NCBI GenBank assembly: GCA_034509735.1
Contig: JACGWO010000012.1
Location: 26,689,188-26,753,187, forward strand
Reading direction: 5' to 3'
Length of the DNA stretch: 64,000 nt
Source: Sesamum alatum
Taxonomy: Eukaryota > Streptophyta > Magnoliopsida > Lamiales > Pedaliaceae
A model generated the notes under the pieces. The model made no database searches. It was not told where the DNA came from and worked only from the letters and a program-made list of their open reading frames with translations. Numbering within the stretch: position 1 is the first letter of the stretch; the number at the start of each line of letters is the position of its first letter. Below, one piece after another: positions 63,337 to 64,000 of the stretch. The position numbers were made by a program, and so were the translations under genes.

Positions 63337-64000
63337 TTTTATAGAGTCTTCTGACCAAAAAGGTGTTTTCTTGTTCTTGCCTTTGAATCTTGGTGGTGGC
63401 ATTGGATAAAATAATTTTGTGTACCAAGTTTTATATGTGGCAGTGGATAATTACTTGGAAATAATTTTGTGTACAAGTTTTGTATGTCTACCACATTGTA
63501 GATAATGTACGGTTTGAGTTCATATTTTTGATATTACAAGAATATTACTACATATTGTCGTTGCTTGCTGAATTAGTTGCATTTGTTTCTGGCGCTGCTT
63601 ATGTTCGGTTGTTGAGGGACGAAACTCGTCTGAATATGATGTTTGATACAACGGTTTGAATCTTGAAGTGAGAAGTAGGTTAGGTTGGTGAAATGATTGT
63701 AAAAGAAGGTCAAAATTTAATAGCAACATAAGCTAGGCTGCCTTCCAGGCCGGTGGGGACAACAAAAGTTCTTCGTTCTTACTTTGAACGACTCAGTTGC
63801 ATTGCAATCCCTCTTAGAGATCCTCTCTTTGCCTTTCTGGCTTTCTACTAAGCTCGGCTGGTATTCATCCTATGAGACTCTGGAGTTGCCATCGTGGTCT
63901 CCGTTAGTTAAAGTAATAATTCAAGATTAGGAAAGAAATGGAGGTTATATGTCTCTGATCTATGGCAAGTTATCTTCATGTCTCCTTAGGAGTTGAAATA
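63337..64000. other. 3' flank of FTRA and unassigned sequence to the window end
   Basis: Includes a local repeat of GTGTAC-AAGTTTT-TATGT words (63418-63438 and 63468-63488) within the probable FTRA 3' UTR. Beyond 63520 no gene is recognised; small minus-strand frames there have no features. Confidence 0.4.

Noticed and set aside
1..64000. CRISPR arrays, phage, bacterial defence systems or full-length viral sequences
   Set aside because: None seen; the sequence is nuclear plant DNA and the only retroelement coding trace is the gag relic.

Overview
The window is nuclear DNA from a flowering plant. The genes are intron-rich, introns are AT-rich with GT-AG (rarely GC-AG) borders, and the products are plant-specific: a TWISTED DWARF1-type immunophilin, the ferredoxin-thioredoxin reductase variable chain, an OBERON PHD protein, an ERD6-like sugar transporter and a CYP76-type P450. 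Long stretches between genes hold small transposon relics. A eudicot is clear. An asterid (Lamiales-like) source is my guess from general resemblance and is not proven.

Layout, left to right: (1) 1-533, minus, 5' end of a PHD-finger-like gene leaving the window. (2) 534-5310, intergenic, with a small Helitron, a solo LTR and MITEs. (3) 5311-17725, plus, EFR3-like ARM-repeat scaffold with 20 exons; exons 8-10 and 12 carry about eleven small indels. (4) 18604-22511, plus, FKBP42/TWD1, 7 exons. (5) 23140-23517, minus, a small plastid-type membrane protein of unknown function. (6) 25926-27517, minus, CYP76-type P450, 2 exons. (7) 31039-34834, minus, ERD6-like monosaccharide transporter, 17 exons. 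(8) 37489-40782, minus, conserved membrane protein of unknown function, 6 exons. (9) 44661-49913, plus, OBERON4-like PHD/coiled-coil protein, 2 exons. (10) 50542-51212, minus, decayed Ty3/gypsy-type gag with an internal duplication. (11) 52933-59779, minus, complete DNA topoisomerase II, 19 exons. (12) 62839-63336, plus, ferredoxin-thioredoxin reductase variable chain, intronless. All exon borders were read by eye from splice signals, reading-frame continuity and remembered family sequences.

The genes do not form an operon or an obvious pathway cluster; this is an ordinary plant gene neighbourhood. EFR3-like and TWD1 both act at the plasma membrane and lie in tandem, but I see no evidence of functional linkage.

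The most informative non-genic signals are two copies of one tiny Helitron family, a 667-bp solo LTR with a 5-bp target duplication, several families of elements with long terminal inverted repeats, and the indel cluster confined to one part of the EFR3-like gene. I found no CRISPR array, no defence island and no convincing undescribed multi-gene system.
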